Source: JAXLSZ01 sp046330315
Lineage (GTDB): Bacteria; Actinomycetota; Thermoleophilia; Solirubrobacterales; 70-9
Length of the DNA stretch: 64,000 nucleotides
Direction of reading: 5' to 3'
Assembly (NCBI GenBank): GCA_046330315.1
Contig: JAXLSZ010000010.1
Span: forward strand, 1-64,000
In this document: positions 43,320-52,223 of the stretch, in pieces
Position numbering within the stretch: the stretch's first letter is position 1
Layout: each line of letters opens with the position of its first letter
The notes under the pieces: model-generated
The model's database searches: none
Told to the model about the DNA's origin: nothing
Seen by the model: the letters and a program-made list of their open reading frames with translations, nothing else
Translations under genes and position numbers: made by a program

Positions 43320-44891
43320 ATGCTCAGAGGCGTGAAACACCCGCAGGCGACGGAGACCGCGCAGGGCCCCGTCGGGCCCGCACTCGGGGCCGGGGACGGC
43401 GCGGCCGGCCTCGCCGGGCCCGCCGACGCGGCCGCCGGCGCACACCGTGAGGCGGCGGTCCCGCGCCGCCACCGCGCGGACCTGGCGGCCAGGCTGGGGC
43501 TCTCCGGGGCCCAGGGCGCCCGCCGGCGCGGCGCGGCGCTGCGGCGGCTGCTCGCGGTCGGCGACTGGCTGGCGCTGATGGGGGCGCTCGCGGTGGCCAC
43601 CTACGAGACCGCCTCGGTGGACGTCGCGGTCCTCTTCTGGGCCGCGATGGCGAGCCCCCTGTGGATCCTCGTCTTCAAGCTCCACGGCCTCTACGACAAG
43701 GACCACCGGCGGATCCGCCACAGCACCCTGGACGAGCTGGGAAGCCTGATCTCGGCCTGCATCCTGGGCACCCTGGTGATCGACGCGGTGCTCGAGCTCT
43801 CGCCGGCCGGGTCCCTGTCCTCGCAGAGCGCGATCGCCCTCGGGGTCCTCGCCCTCCTCGGGTCCATCGGGCTGCGGGGAGTGGTGCGAAGCTGCTGGAA
43901 GTGGCTGATCGGCCCCGCTCCCGCGATCGTGATCGGCCCGCCGGCTCCGGCCGCCCTGATCGCGCGCCGCGTCACCACCCACCCCGAGACCCACCTGCAA
44001 CTGGTCGGCTACCTCTCCTCGGAGGAGCAGGCGGAGAGCGGCGCCCTGCCCTGGCTGGGCACCACGGAGGAGATCTCCGAGGTCGCCCGCGACCAGGGGA
44101 TCGAGCGGGTGGTCGTGACCGAGGAGCGGATGAGCGAGCCCGCCGCGGAGCGCCTGATCGAGGAGTGCAAGGAGGCCGGGCTCGCCCTCAGCTTCCTCCC
44201 CAGGCACTACGGTCTCCTCGGCCCGGGGATCGAGCTCAACAGGCTGGCCGAGCTGCCGGTGCTCGACTTCCGCTTCTCCGACCCGCCCCGCTCGACGATG
44301 ATGCTGAAGCGGGCGACGGACATCGGGGTCTCCGCCATCCTGCTCACCCTGCTCCTCCCCCTGCTCGCCGCGATCGCCCTGGCGATCCTGATCGACGGCG
44401 GGCGGCCGGTGCTGTTCCGCCAGCGCCGCGCGGGGCGGCTCGGGAGGCCGTTCACGGTCTACAAGTTCCGCACCATGGTCCCCGACGCCGAGGACCGCCT
44501 CGCGGAGCTGATCGACCTCGAGAACCTCGACGAGCCCGCCTTCAAGATTCCCGACGACCCGCGGGTCACCCGGATCGGCCGCTTCCTTCGCCGCTCCAGC
44601 CTCGACGAGCTTCCCCAGTTCGCCAACGTCCTGCTCGGCGACATGTCGCTGGTCGGGCCCAGGCCCGAGGAGGAGGCGGTGGTCGCCCTCTACGACGAGC
44701 GCCAGCGCGCCCGCCTGAAGGTGCGGCCCGGCATCACCGGGCCGATGCAGGTCTACGGCCGCGGCGACCTCTCCTTCGAGGAGCGCCTGGCCCTCGAGCG
44801 CGACTACCTCGACAACGTCTCGATCACCGGAGACCTGGCGATCCTTCTGCGCACGCCGCGGGCGATGGTCCGCGGGGACGGCGCCTACTGA
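43320..44891 (+). CDS. undecaprenyl-phosphate sugar phosphotransferase (initiating)
   Basis: 523 residues. N-terminal TM helices at about 80-115 and 145-180, a CoA-binding-like domain (about 190-300), then the catalytic bac_transf domain: MMLKRATDIGVSAILLTLL (TM plus entry), VYKFRTMVPDAEDRL, SSLDELPQFANVLLGDMSLVGPRP and RPGITGPMQVYGR. Transfers a hexose-1-phosphate to undecaprenyl phosphate, starting the repeat unit. Start ATG 43320 lies right behind AGGAGGGG, so GTG 43332 is a plausible alternative. Confidence 0.9.
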   Translation: MLRGVKHPQATETAQGPVGPALGAGDGAAGLAGPADAAAGAHREAAVPRRHRADLAARLGLSGAQGARRRGAALRRLLAVGDWLALMGALAVATYETASVDVAVLFWAAMASPLWILVFKLHGLYDKDHRRIRHSTLDELGSLISACILGTLVIDAVLELSPAGSLSSQSAIALGVLALLGSIGLRGVVRSCWKWLIGPAPAIVIGPPAPAALIARRVTTHPETHLQLVGYLSSEEQAESGALPWLGTTEEISEVARDQGIERVVVTEERMSEPAAERLIEECKEAGLALSFLPRHYGLLGPGIELNRLAELPVLDFRFSDPPRSTMMLKRATDIGVSAILLTLLLPLLAAIALAILIDGGRPVLFRQRRAGRLGRPFTVYKFRTMVPDAEDRLAELIDLENLDEPAFKIPDDPRVTRIGRFLRRSSLDELPQFANVLLGDMSLVGPRPEEEAVVALYDERQRARLKVRPGITGPMQVYGRGDLSFEERLALERDYLDNVSITGDLAILLRTPRAMVRGDGAY

Positions 44892-44901
44892 GCTCGAGCC
44901 C

Positions 44902-45783
44902 TTGGAGGCGCCCGACCTCGAGGTGGTGATCGTCAGCCACGGCGCCGAGGAGCTGCTCCGCCGGTGCCTTGCCGCGCTGCGCGAGCATCCCCCCTCGGTC
45001 CCCCACCGGGTCACCGTGGTGGACAGCGGCAGCCCCGACCGCACCCCCGACATGGTCGAGCGGGAGTTCGCGGAGGTCCGCCTGATCCGCCGGCCGAACA
45101 TCGGCTTCTCCGCGGCCAACAACCTGGTCCTGGCCGAGCCGGGCCCCGGCGCCCACCTGCTGCTGAACCCCGACACCGAGGTCGCCGGGGGGACCATCGA
45201 CGCGAGCCTGGCGAGGCTTCGCTCCGACCCCCGCATCGGCATGGTCGGGTGCAAGCTCGTGACCCCGACCGGCGAGCTCGACCATGCATGCAAGCGCTCC
45301 TTCCCGACCCCGCTCGGGGCCCTCGCGCACTTCACCGGGGTGGGGCGCCGCTCGGGCTCCCCGGGCCGGCTCAGCCAGTACCGGGCGACGGAGCTGGGGG
45401 ATGACGAGCCGGGCGAGGTCGATGCCGTCAACGGCGCCTTCATGCTGGTGCGCTCGGAGGCCGTCGCCGAGGTCGGGCTGCTCGACGAGGGCTACTGGCT
45501 CTACATGGAGGACCTCGACTGGTGCTACCGCTTCTGGCAGCGGGGCTGGAAGGTCTTCTACGAGCCGGCGGGCACGGCCCTCCACGTCAAGGGCGGCAGC
45601 AGCGGCGGGCGGCGGGCGGTGCGCCAGGAGGTCGCCTTCCACCGGGGGATGGGGCGCTTTTACCGGCGCTTCTACGCCCCCGGGCACGCTGCCCCCTACA
45701 ACCTCGCCGTCTACGCGGGCATCGGCGCGAAGCTCGCGGTGAGCCTCGCGATCACCGCGGCCGCCCGGCTGGGGCAGCGGTGA
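44902..45783 (+). CDS. family 2 glycosyltransferase (WbbL-like rhamnosyltransferase)
   Basis: 293 residues from TTG 44902, 10 bp after the initiating transferase. LEVVIVSHGAEELLRRCL, VVDSGSPDRTPDM, NIGFSAANNLVLAE, LLLNPDTEVAGGTI (NPD replaces the DxD) and LDEGYWLYMEDLDWCYRFWQRGW are WbbL hallmarks. The terminal region has an amphipathic helix. Probably adds rhamnose from dTDP-L-Rha. Overlaps the following gene (GTGA). Confidence 0.85.
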   Translation: MEAPDLEVVIVSHGAEELLRRCLAALREHPPSVPHRVTVVDSGSPDRTPDMVEREFAEVRLIRRPNIGFSAANNLVLAEPGPGAHLLLNPDTEVAGGTIDASLARLRSDPRIGMVGCKLVTPTGELDHACKRSFPTPLGALAHFTGVGRRSGSPGRLSQYRATELGDDEPGEVDAVNGAFMLVRSEAVAEVGLLDEGYWLYMEDLDWCYRFWQRGWKVFYEPAGTALHVKGGSSGGRRAVRQEVAFHRGMGRFYRRFYAPGHAAPYNLAVYAGIGAKLAVSLAITAAARLGQR

Positions 45784-47276
45784 GGGACCGGGCCCGGGCG
45801 ACCGCCGCCCGCCTGCTCGCCGACACGACCCGGCGAAAGCGGGCGATCGCGCTGCTCGCCGGCGCCCCGCCCGCCGCCGCCCTCGTCGCCGGCGTCGCCG
45901 CGGGCGCCGCCGCCGGCTCGGCGGGGTGGGGATGGATCGCTATCGCCGCCTCGGTCCCGATCGCCGCGGCGGGAGGCTGGCTGGCCGGCGGCGCCGTGGT
46001 CAGGGCGGCGCGGTCGGTGCGCCGCGTCCAGGGCGGGTTCTGGCTGGTCGACAAGGTGGAGCCGCTTCGCATCGCGGTTGACGAGGGGCTGCCCCGGCGG
46101 GTCGACATCGTCCACCCTGCCGTCGACCTCAAGCACTTCTTCGGCGGCTTCATCGCCGTCTTCAACCTGGCGCGGCGGCTGGGCGAGCGCGGCCACCGCG
46201 TGCGGGTCATCGCCCTCGAGGGGCCCGAGCTGCCGGCCGACTGGAGGGACCGGCTGCGCGGCTACGAGGGGATCGGCTCCTCGATTGACGCCCTCGAGGT
46301 GGTCTTCGCCACCGACCGCGGGGCGCCGATCGGGGCGAGCCCCGCCGACGCCGTGGTGGCGACCCACTGGACCGCCGCGCACGTCGCCGCGGCGGCGCTT
46401 GGGCCCCTGCGCGCCGGGCGCTTCCTCTACCTGGTCCAGGAGTACGAGCCCTTCATCTTCCCGATGGGCAGCGCCGCGGCGATGTGCCGGGCCAGCTACG
46501 ACCTCCCCCACACCGCCCTCTTCTCGACCGAGCTGCTGCGCGACTGGTTCGCGGCCCACCGAATCGGTGTCTTCGCCTCCGGGCGGGAGGCCGGCCTGGA
46601 GGCCTCGGCGACCTTCGACAACGCGATCACCCCGGTCGGGCCCCGCGCGGCGGCGGAGCTGCGCCGGGAGGGACCGGGAAGGCTCCTCTTCTACGCCAGG
46701 CCCGAGGAGCACGCCGCCCGCAACCTCTTCGAGATCGGCGTCATGGCCCTCGACCGGCGGCTCGCCGAGGGGGGCTTCGACGGCTGGGAGCTGCTCGGCG
46801 TCGGCACCGTCGAGCCGCGCGAGAGCGAGCTTCCGCTGCCGGCCTCCGGCCGGGCGCTTCGCCTGCTGCCGCGGCGCGCCCAGGAGGGCTACGCGGAGCT
46901 GCTGCGCTCCTGCGACGTCGGGATGGCGCTGATGTACACCCCGCACCCGAGCCTGGTCCCGATCGAGATGGCGGCGGCGGGGATGCCGACGGTGACCAGC
47001 ACCTTCGAGAACAAGGACGCGGCCGCCCTGGCGCGGATCTCCCCGAACCTGATCGCCGCCGAGCCCTCCGTGGAGGGCGTCCGCTCCGCCCTCGAGAGCG
47101 CCGAGCGGGCGAGCGCCTCCCACGCCGACCGGGCCGCCGGCTCGCAGGTGAGCTGGCCCACCGACTGGGACACCGCGCTCGCCGACCCGGTGATGGCCGA
47201 GGTGGAGCGGCTGCTCGGCCTCGGCTCCGGAGCCCCCCCTACAGCTCCTCGGCGATCCTCGGCGCCTCCCGGTTGA
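45780..47276 (+). CDS. WsaF-like GT4 rhamnosyltransferase, membrane-anchored
   Basis: 498 residues from GTG 45780, overlapping the upstream stop. Two transmembrane segments (about 22-45 and 50-72) precede the GT-B domain: HPAVDLKHFFGGFIAVFNLARRL (113-135), LYLVQEYEPFIFPMGS, LLFYARPEEHAARNLFEIG and GMALMYTPHPSLVPIEMAAAGMPTVTSTFENK. This matches WsaF, an alpha-1,3-rhamnosyltransferase of S-layer glycan assembly in Geobacillus. Homologous to the C-terminal half of the 914-residue protein at 53283. The last 38 bp overlap the convergent Wzm gene. Confidence 0.82.
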   Translation: MRDRARATAARLLADTTRRKRAIALLAGAPPAAALVAGVAAGAAAGSAGWGWIAIAASVPIAAAGGWLAGGAVVRAARSVRRVQGGFWLVDKVEPLRIAVDEGLPRRVDIVHPAVDLKHFFGGFIAVFNLARRLGERGHRVRVIALEGPELPADWRDRLRGYEGIGSSIDALEVVFATDRGAPIGASPADAVVATHWTAAHVAAAALGPLRAGRFLYLVQEYEPFIFPMGSAAAMCRASYDLPHTALFSTELLRDWFAAHRIGVFASGREAGLEASATFDNAITPVGPRAAAELRREGPGRLLFYARPEEHAARNLFEIGVMALDRRLAEGGFDGWELLGVGTVEPRESELPLPASGRALRLLPRRAQEGYAELLRSCDVGMALMYTPHPSLVPIEMAAAGMPTVTSTFENKDAAALARISPNLIAAEPSVEGVRSALESAERASASHADRAAGSQVSWPTDWDTALADPVMAEVERLLGLGSGAPPTAPRRSSAPPG

Positions 47277-48087
47277 ATATCCAGGCGCCGAGCACGCAGA
47301 TCGCGACCAGCAGGGCGATCGGAGCCAGCAGGTGCAGCCAGCTTCCGTAGGCGTCCAGCGCGGTCTGCGCGTTCGGATCGATCACCCAGTGGCGCACCTC
47401 GACGAACAGCGGGGTGAGCGGGTTGAGGAGTATCAGCTGCCCGAAGCCCGCCGGCACGAACTCCAGGGGATAGAGCACCGGGGTGCCGTAGAAGAGGATG
47501 GTGATCAGCACGCCCCAGATGATCGCGACGTCGCGAAAGCGCACGTACAGCGCGGCGAGGAGCATCGCCACGGCGGTGGTCAGGCACGACAGCACGACCA
47601 CCACGAGCGGGAAGAGCAGCCAGGTCCACAGCGGCGCCACGCCGAAGGCGAGGATGATTATCACCACGGCGACGAGGTTCAGGCCGAAGTTGAAGAGGCT
47701 GGTCATGACCACAGACAGGGGGATGACCAGCCGCGGGAACTGGGTCTTGCGCACGATCCCCTCCTGGCCGACGACGGACCCCACCGAGGAGAGGGTCGCC
47801 TCCTGGAAGAAGGTGAAGAGGACCAGGTTGACCAGGAGCAGGGCCGGGTAGTTGTCGACCTGCGACCCGAGGCGGAACACCTTGGTGAACACGAAGAGCA
47901 GCACGACGAAGACCATCAGGGGGCGCAGCAGCGACCAGAAGTACCCGAGCACCGTCCCGAAGTAGGTCTTCTTGAACTCCGTCACCGAGATCAGGTAGAG
48001 GAGGTCGGCGAAGCGCCGCCAGCCTCCCCCCATCGCCGAGGGCCCGCGCACCTCGCGCAGCTCGCCGGTCCCGGTCAGCTCAGTCAC
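47239..48087 (-). CDS. wzm: ABC-2 permease for polysaccharide export (Wzm-like)
   Basis: 282 residues with six hydrophobic segments. VTEFKKTYFGTVLGYFWSLLRPL is the entry motif (about 36-58), then TQFPRLVIPLSVV, YVRFRDVAIIWGVLITILFYGTPVLYPLEFVP and LNPLTPLFVEVRH (short quotes from each helix junction). Forms with Wzt the exporter of lipid-linked glycan across the plasma membrane. 8-bp overlap with wzt; convergent overlap of 38 bp with the WsaF-like gene. Confidence 0.9.
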   Translation of the reverse strand: MTELTGTGELREVRGPSAMGGGWRRFADLLYLISVTEFKKTYFGTVLGYFWSLLRPLMVFVVLLFVFTKVFRLGSQVDNYPALLLVNLVLFTFFQEATLSSVGSVVGQEGIVRKTQFPRLVIPLSVVMTSLFNFGLNLVAVVIIILAFGVAPLWTWLLFPLVVVVLSCLTTAVAMLLAALYVRFRDVAIIWGVLITILFYGTPVLYPLEFVPAGFGQLILLNPLTPLFVEVRHWVIDPNAQTALDAYGSWLHLLAPIALLVAICVLGAWIFNREAPRIAEEL

Positions 48088-49366
48088 GGTCGGCTCGCTC
48101 GGGAACGGCCCGGACCTCGGTGGGGATGGAGACGATCCCGGGGCCGGGCCTGGTGCCGAAGACGACGAAGTCGAGCAGATGGAGGACCTGAAGCGCGATG
48201 TCCCCCTGGTTCCTGTTGCGCCCCACCCAGAGGCTGGCGAAGTAGCGATCCGGCATCAGCGGGTTCTCGATCGTCCCCGAGATGGTCACCCGCCGGCCCG
48301 CCTCCAGGACGTCGGGCTCGTCCTTGCCGACCTCCAGGGTGCGGTTGAACCCGAAGACCTGGACGCCCTCCGCGTTCTTGAAGTGGAACCCGAACACGGG
48401 GCTGTGGAGGTCGCGCCGCGCCTCGATGACGACGTTGAGCCGGATCGGCTCCCCGAGCTCGACGTTGCTGATCCGCTCGCCGCTGGAGTCCTCCAGCCAG
48501 GCTTCCACCGCCCGGGCGTGGAGGTCGGGGATCGCGCCCTGCTCGTCGAGCTCGGCGCCGTCGGCGCCTCCTCCGAAGTTGAGCCGGAAGTACCTGCGGC
48601 CGGCCTCCTCGGGGTCTCCCAGGTAGCGCAGCTCGCCGTCGTGCAGGAGCATCGCGCGGTCGCAGAAGCCCTGCACCGTCCCCATGTCGTGGGTGACGAG
48701 GACCACGGTCTTGTCCGAGTCCTGGACGTCCCGGAAGAAGTCGAAGCACTTCTGCTGGAAGGACGCGTCGCCGACCGCGAGGACCTCGTCGATGAGGAGC
48801 ACGTCGGCGTCCGACTGGATCATCACCGAGAAGGCGAGCCGGACCAGCATCCCCGAGGAGTAGTTCTTGAGCTTCAGCTCCGCGAACTCGCCGAGCTCGG
48901 CGAAGTCGAGCACGGCGTCCAGCCGGTGTGTCGCCTCGCGGCGCGAGAGCCCCATCATCACGCCGTTGAGGACCACGTTCTCGCGCGCGGTCAGATCGTG
49001 GTTGAACCCGACCCCCAGCTCGATGAACGGGGCCAGGCGGCCCGCCATCCGGATCCTCCCGGCGTCGGCCCGGTAGATGCTCGCCAGGATCTTGAGCAGG
49101 GTGCTCTTTCCTGACCCGTTCCTGCCGACGATGCCGAAGAACTCCCCCCTCCTGACCTCGAAGGTGACGTCGCGGAGGGCGTGGAGCTCCCGGTACTCGA
49201 CGCGGGAGAACGGCCGCACCACCCGCTCCTTGAGCGAGTCGATTCTCTGGTCGGGGATCCTGAAGGTCTTCTCGACTCCGCTGGCCTCGATGACGACGGG
49301 CGCCGCCGCCCGCGACCGCCGCCTCTGCGTGCGCGAGTCCTCGGTCAGCTCTTGCTCAACGGCCAT
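48080..49366 (-). CDS. wzt: ABC ATPase for polysaccharide export with C-terminal substrate-recognition domain (Wzt-like)
   Basis: 428 residues from ATG 49366 (GTG 49375 is possible). Walker A GRNGSGKS (81-88), signature LKNYSSGMLVRLAF, Walker B DVLLIDEVLAVGD, H-loop VLVTHDMGT. GIVGRNGSGKS and the family-specific HDLTARENV are as in Wzt/TagH. From about residue 270 there is a further 155-residue beta-rich domain, as in Wzt proteins whose C-terminal domain reads a chain-end modification before export. Operon with wzm. Confidence 0.92.
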   Translation of the reverse strand: MAVEQELTEDSRTQRRRSRAAAPVVIEASGVEKTFRIPDQRIDSLKERVVRPFSRVEYRELHALRDVTFEVRRGEFFGIVGRNGSGKSTLLKILASIYRADAGRIRMAGRLAPFIELGVGFNHDLTARENVVLNGVMMGLSRREATHRLDAVLDFAELGEFAELKLKNYSSGMLVRLAFSVMIQSDADVLLIDEVLAVGDASFQQKCFDFFRDVQDSDKTVVLVTHDMGTVQGFCDRAMLLHDGELRYLGDPEEAGRRYFRLNFGGGADGAELDEQGAIPDLHARAVEAWLEDSSGERISNVELGEPIRLNVVIEARRDLHSPVFGFHFKNAEGVQVFGFNRTLEVGKDEPDVLEAGRRVTISGTIENPLMPDRYFASLWVGRNRNQGDIALQVLHLLDFVVFGTRPGPGIVSIPTEVRAVPERADRD

Positions 49367-49447
49367 ATCGATCACCCGGCCTGCGCGACGCGTCCACCGG
49401 CGCTTTCGAGGGTACCCGGAGCCCGGCGCCTTCCTGAATCGGATTTC

Positions 49448-51040
49448 TCACGCCCGGGTCCGCCACCGCCGCAGGCGCCGGTGCCCGAAGCTCTCGAGGC
49501 CGCAGATCGGCATGCTCGCCTCCGCCGAGGACCTGCCGGGCCGCGAGCGGCCCGCGGCCCGCAGGGGGATCAGGTGCCTCCAGAGGATCCCCTTGGCGAG
49601 GACGGGCTCGGACCCGAGCGTCTCGTTCTTCCCGATCAGCAGCCTGGCCGGTCTCAGGGCGAGCCATCCGAAGGCGAGGGGAGAGCTGCCGGCGGCCACG
49701 AACCGCCGCAGTGCCCTGCGCTTGGGCCGGCTGAGCCGGTCCGAGCCCCGGGCCAGGAGCACCTGCGCCTGCACCTCGAGCCGGAGGTAGGCGCAGAAGT
49801 AGGCGGCGCGCCAGCGCGAGAGCAGGCCGCTCCAGGGGCGCGCCCTCCGGCCGGCCGGGGCGCCCTCCCCGCCGGCCTCCGCCTCGGCCTCGGACTTGCC
49901 GGTCATCTTCCCCAGCACGGCCCGCTCGTGCTGGACGTAGTCGTAGAGGGGCCGGTCCACGTAGGCGACCTCCCCCGCCGCCAGGGCGACCAGGGCGAGC
50001 CAGTGGTCGTGGAAGTGCCAGCCCGGCATGTCGGGGAAGGGGAGGGCCAGCTCCAGCACCCGGCGGCGGAGCAGCATCGCGGCACCGGTGATCGAGTTGA
50101 CGACCAGCATCGAGGCGAGGTTCGTGTAGTTGTTCTTCCGCTGCGCCCAGAAGCTCTCGGCGAGCACCCCGCCGGAGGCGTCGACCAGGCGCATGTCGCT
50201 GTAGGCCAGCCCGGCGTCGCCGAGCGCGTCGCGAAGGGTCTCGAGCTTCTCCGGGTACCAGCGATCGTCCTGGTCGCAGAGGGCAACCAGCTCGACCTCG
50301 GGCGGAACCATGTCCAGCGCCCGCTCGAAGTTCCTGTAGAAGCCGATCCTCTCCGGCGACCGCGACACGAAGAATCGCGGGTCCCCCGAGACCTCGGCGC
50401 TGAGCTCCTCGAAGGACTGCGGATCGGAGCAGTCGTCGCTGAGCAGGCAGATCCAATCGGTCGCGGTCTGATTCCGCAGCGAGGCGACCTGGGCCCGGAA
50501 GAGGTCCATGTCGGGCTCGAAGGTGGCCATGCAGATCGCGATCGTCGCGGCGCTCGCATCGGGAACCGGGCCAGATCCCTGCGGGAGCGGGGGCGGATCG
50601 GAGACCTCGATCGCCGCGATGCGGGCCCGGGCCTCCCCTCCTCCTCTCAGGGAGGCGATCAGCTCCAGCTCGACCGTCCCGGCGGCGGGCTGGGCGGCGA
50701 TCGGAACGGTCGCCCAGAAGCCGCTGCGATAGGAGCGAAGCTCGGGGTCGACCTCCGAGCCCGGGTCCCGGCTCGTCTTCATCTCCTGGCGCGGGCTCAT
50801 GCCCGGGTGGAGCTGGCGGAAGCGGTCCGGGCGGGGCATGCGGCACGCGGTCGCCCGGTGCCGGGCGCCCCCGACCGAGACCTCGAGGCGCCCGATGTCC
50901 CGGGTTCGGTGAAAGCAGGAGCCCACGCAAAACACCGCGGTCGCGCAGCCGACCCGCAGCGCGTTCGGGGCGACGGGCGCGTCGAGGTTGACGACGAGAT
51001 CCCCGTCGCCATGGTCCCCGCTCGGCTCACCGGCGATCAT
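49448..51040 (-). CDS. two-domain family 2 glycosyltransferase
   Basis: 530 residues. Residues 1-150 form a beta-rich N-terminal domain of unknown family with GSCFHR (40-45) and YRSGFWATVP (104-113). The GT-A domain follows: IAICMATFEPDMDLFRAQV (167-185), LLSDDCSDP, ERIGFYRNFERAL, CDQDDRWYPEKLE (255-267, DxDD metal site), YTNLASMLVVNSITGAAMLLRR, HDHWLALVAL and YDYVQH. A C-terminal helical region ends LWRHLIPL. Both domains are shared, in the same order, with the N-terminal half of the 914-residue fusion at 53283. Confidence 0.82.
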   Translation of the reverse strand: MIAGEPSGDHGDGDLVVNLDAPVAPNALRVGCATAVFCVGSCFHRTRDIGRLEVSVGGARHRATACRMPRPDRFRQLHPGMSPRQEMKTSRDPGSEVDPELRSYRSGFWATVPIAAQPAAGTVELELIASLRGGGEARARIAAIEVSDPPPLPQGSGPVPDASAATIAICMATFEPDMDLFRAQVASLRNQTATDWICLLSDDCSDPQSFEELSAEVSGDPRFFVSRSPERIGFYRNFERALDMVPPEVELVALCDQDDRWYPEKLETLRDALGDAGLAYSDMRLVDASGGVLAESFWAQRKNNYTNLASMLVVNSITGAAMLLRRRVLELALPFPDMPGWHFHDHWLALVALAAGEVAYVDRPLYDYVQHERAVLGKMTGKSEAEAEAGGEGAPAGRRARPWSGLLSRWRAAYFCAYLRLEVQAQVLLARGSDRLSRPKRRALRRFVAAGSSPLAFGWLALRPARLLIGKNETLGSEPVLAKGILWRHLIPLRAAGRSRPGRSSAEASMPICGLESFGHRRLRRWRTRA

Positions 51041-51221
51041 AGGCGCGATAATCTAGGCGATCGTCTGAGTGCCAACTCGGTTGCCGGTGGGGTGCTGCGC
51101 ATGCTGGAGAGAGGCCGAGCGCCGGCCCCCGGGGCGACCGTCCAACGATTCCGATGAGCAGAACGCCCTCTCACCGCCGCACTCCGTGCCATCGCCGCGC
51201 CTCCGCGGGAGCGCCCCCGCG

Positions 51222-52121
51222 ATGATCGCGTTCGGTTGCTCGATCACCGATCCCGAGAAGTACAAGCGCTGCGCCGAGCCGGGAATAGCGCTCGCGTCCG
51301 AGCCGGATTCGGTCGTCCTCCCCCATGCCAGCATCGACTCGATCTTCCGCAGCTACAACCTGCTGCTCGACAAGGCGGCCGAGCTCGACGACCTCGAGGC
51401 CCTCGTCGTCGTCCACCAGGACGCGGAGATCGTCGATCCCGAGTTCTGCGCCAAGGTCCGCCGCGCCTTCGGCGACCCCGAGGTCGGCGTCGCCGGCTGC
51501 GTGGGGGCGATCGGCGTCCGGAGCATCGCCTGGTGGGACGGCTCGGTCACCTGGGCATCCTTCGTGCATCGCTACGGGGAGCTCGGCGGAGGGGACCTTC
51601 CCGCCTTCTCGTGGGATCCCGACCGCCTTCCGGCCTACGCGCACACCGGCGAGGTCGACACCGTCGACGGCTTCGTGATCGCCTTCTCCCCGTGGGCGGT
51701 GCGCGAGGTGCGGTTCGACGAGTCGCTCGGCAACCTCCATGGCTACGACTTCGACTACTGCCTGCAGGTGCGCGAGCGCGGCAAGAAGGTGGTCACCGAG
51801 GACTTCCGGGTGATCCACCATCACTCCCTGGAGCTGATCAGCGACATCGAGACCTGGGTCGAGGCCCACATGACGATCGCCGAGAAGTGGGACTCCCGGA
51901 TGCCCCTGGTCGGGGGCCAGCGCGGCGGAGACTGGAAGCAGCGCGCCCGCCGGGCGGAGGCGGATGCCGCGGCCGGCAAGGCCAAGGCGGTGACCCAGCA
52001 GCTGAAGTTCGAGGCGCTCGAGCGCCAGTTCGACGAGGTCAGGAGAAGCGCGAGCTGGCGGCTCACCGCACCGCTGCGACGGCTGCGCGGCCTCTTCCGG
52101 GGCAGTCCCCCGCGGAGCTGA
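51222..52121 (+). CDS. glycosyltransferase family 2-like with C-terminal coiled coil
   Basis: 299 residues from ATG 51222. IAFGCSITDPEKYKRC, LVVVHQDAEIVDPEF (HQDAE is the metal-site variant seen in Glyco_tranf_2_5), VAGCVGAIG, VDTVDGFVIAFSPWAVREV, GYDFDYCLQVRERGKKVV (GYD...D) and IHHHSLE indicate that clade. From about 235 there is a coiled coil (AKAVTQQLKFEALERQFDEV) and then SASWRLTAPLRRLR, a tail motif common in glycan-locus enzymes. Divergent from the 530-residue GT gene. Confidence 0.8.
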   Translation: MIAFGCSITDPEKYKRCAEPGIALASEPDSVVLPHASIDSIFRSYNLLLDKAAELDDLEALVVVHQDAEIVDPEFCAKVRRAFGDPEVGVAGCVGAIGVRSIAWWDGSVTWASFVHRYGELGGGDLPAFSWDPDRLPAYAHTGEVDTVDGFVIAFSPWAVREVRFDESLGNLHGYDFDYCLQVRERGKKVVTEDFRVIHHHSLELISDIETWVEAHMTIAEKWDSRMPLVGGQRGGDWKQRARRAEADAAAGKAKAVTQQLKFEALERQFDEVRRSASWRLTAPLRRLRGLFRGSPPRS

Positions 52122-52144
52122 GCCGAGGCCCCGCAGGCCCGGCC

Positions 52145-52223
52145 GGGGCCGGGGCTAGGGCTCGACCCCCGCGCTCCGCTCGCCCGGTGGCGGCCGGGCG
52201 GGGCCGGGGCTAGGGCTCGACCC
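52145..52223. repeat. 24-bp direct repeat with a duplicated stop
   Basis: GGGGCCGGGGCTAGGGCTCGACCC-type sequence at 52145-52168 is repeated exactly at 52200-52223. The second copy holds the stop (CTA at 52210) of the methyltransferase gene; the first lies in the gap to the convergent GT gene. Confidence 0.9.
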
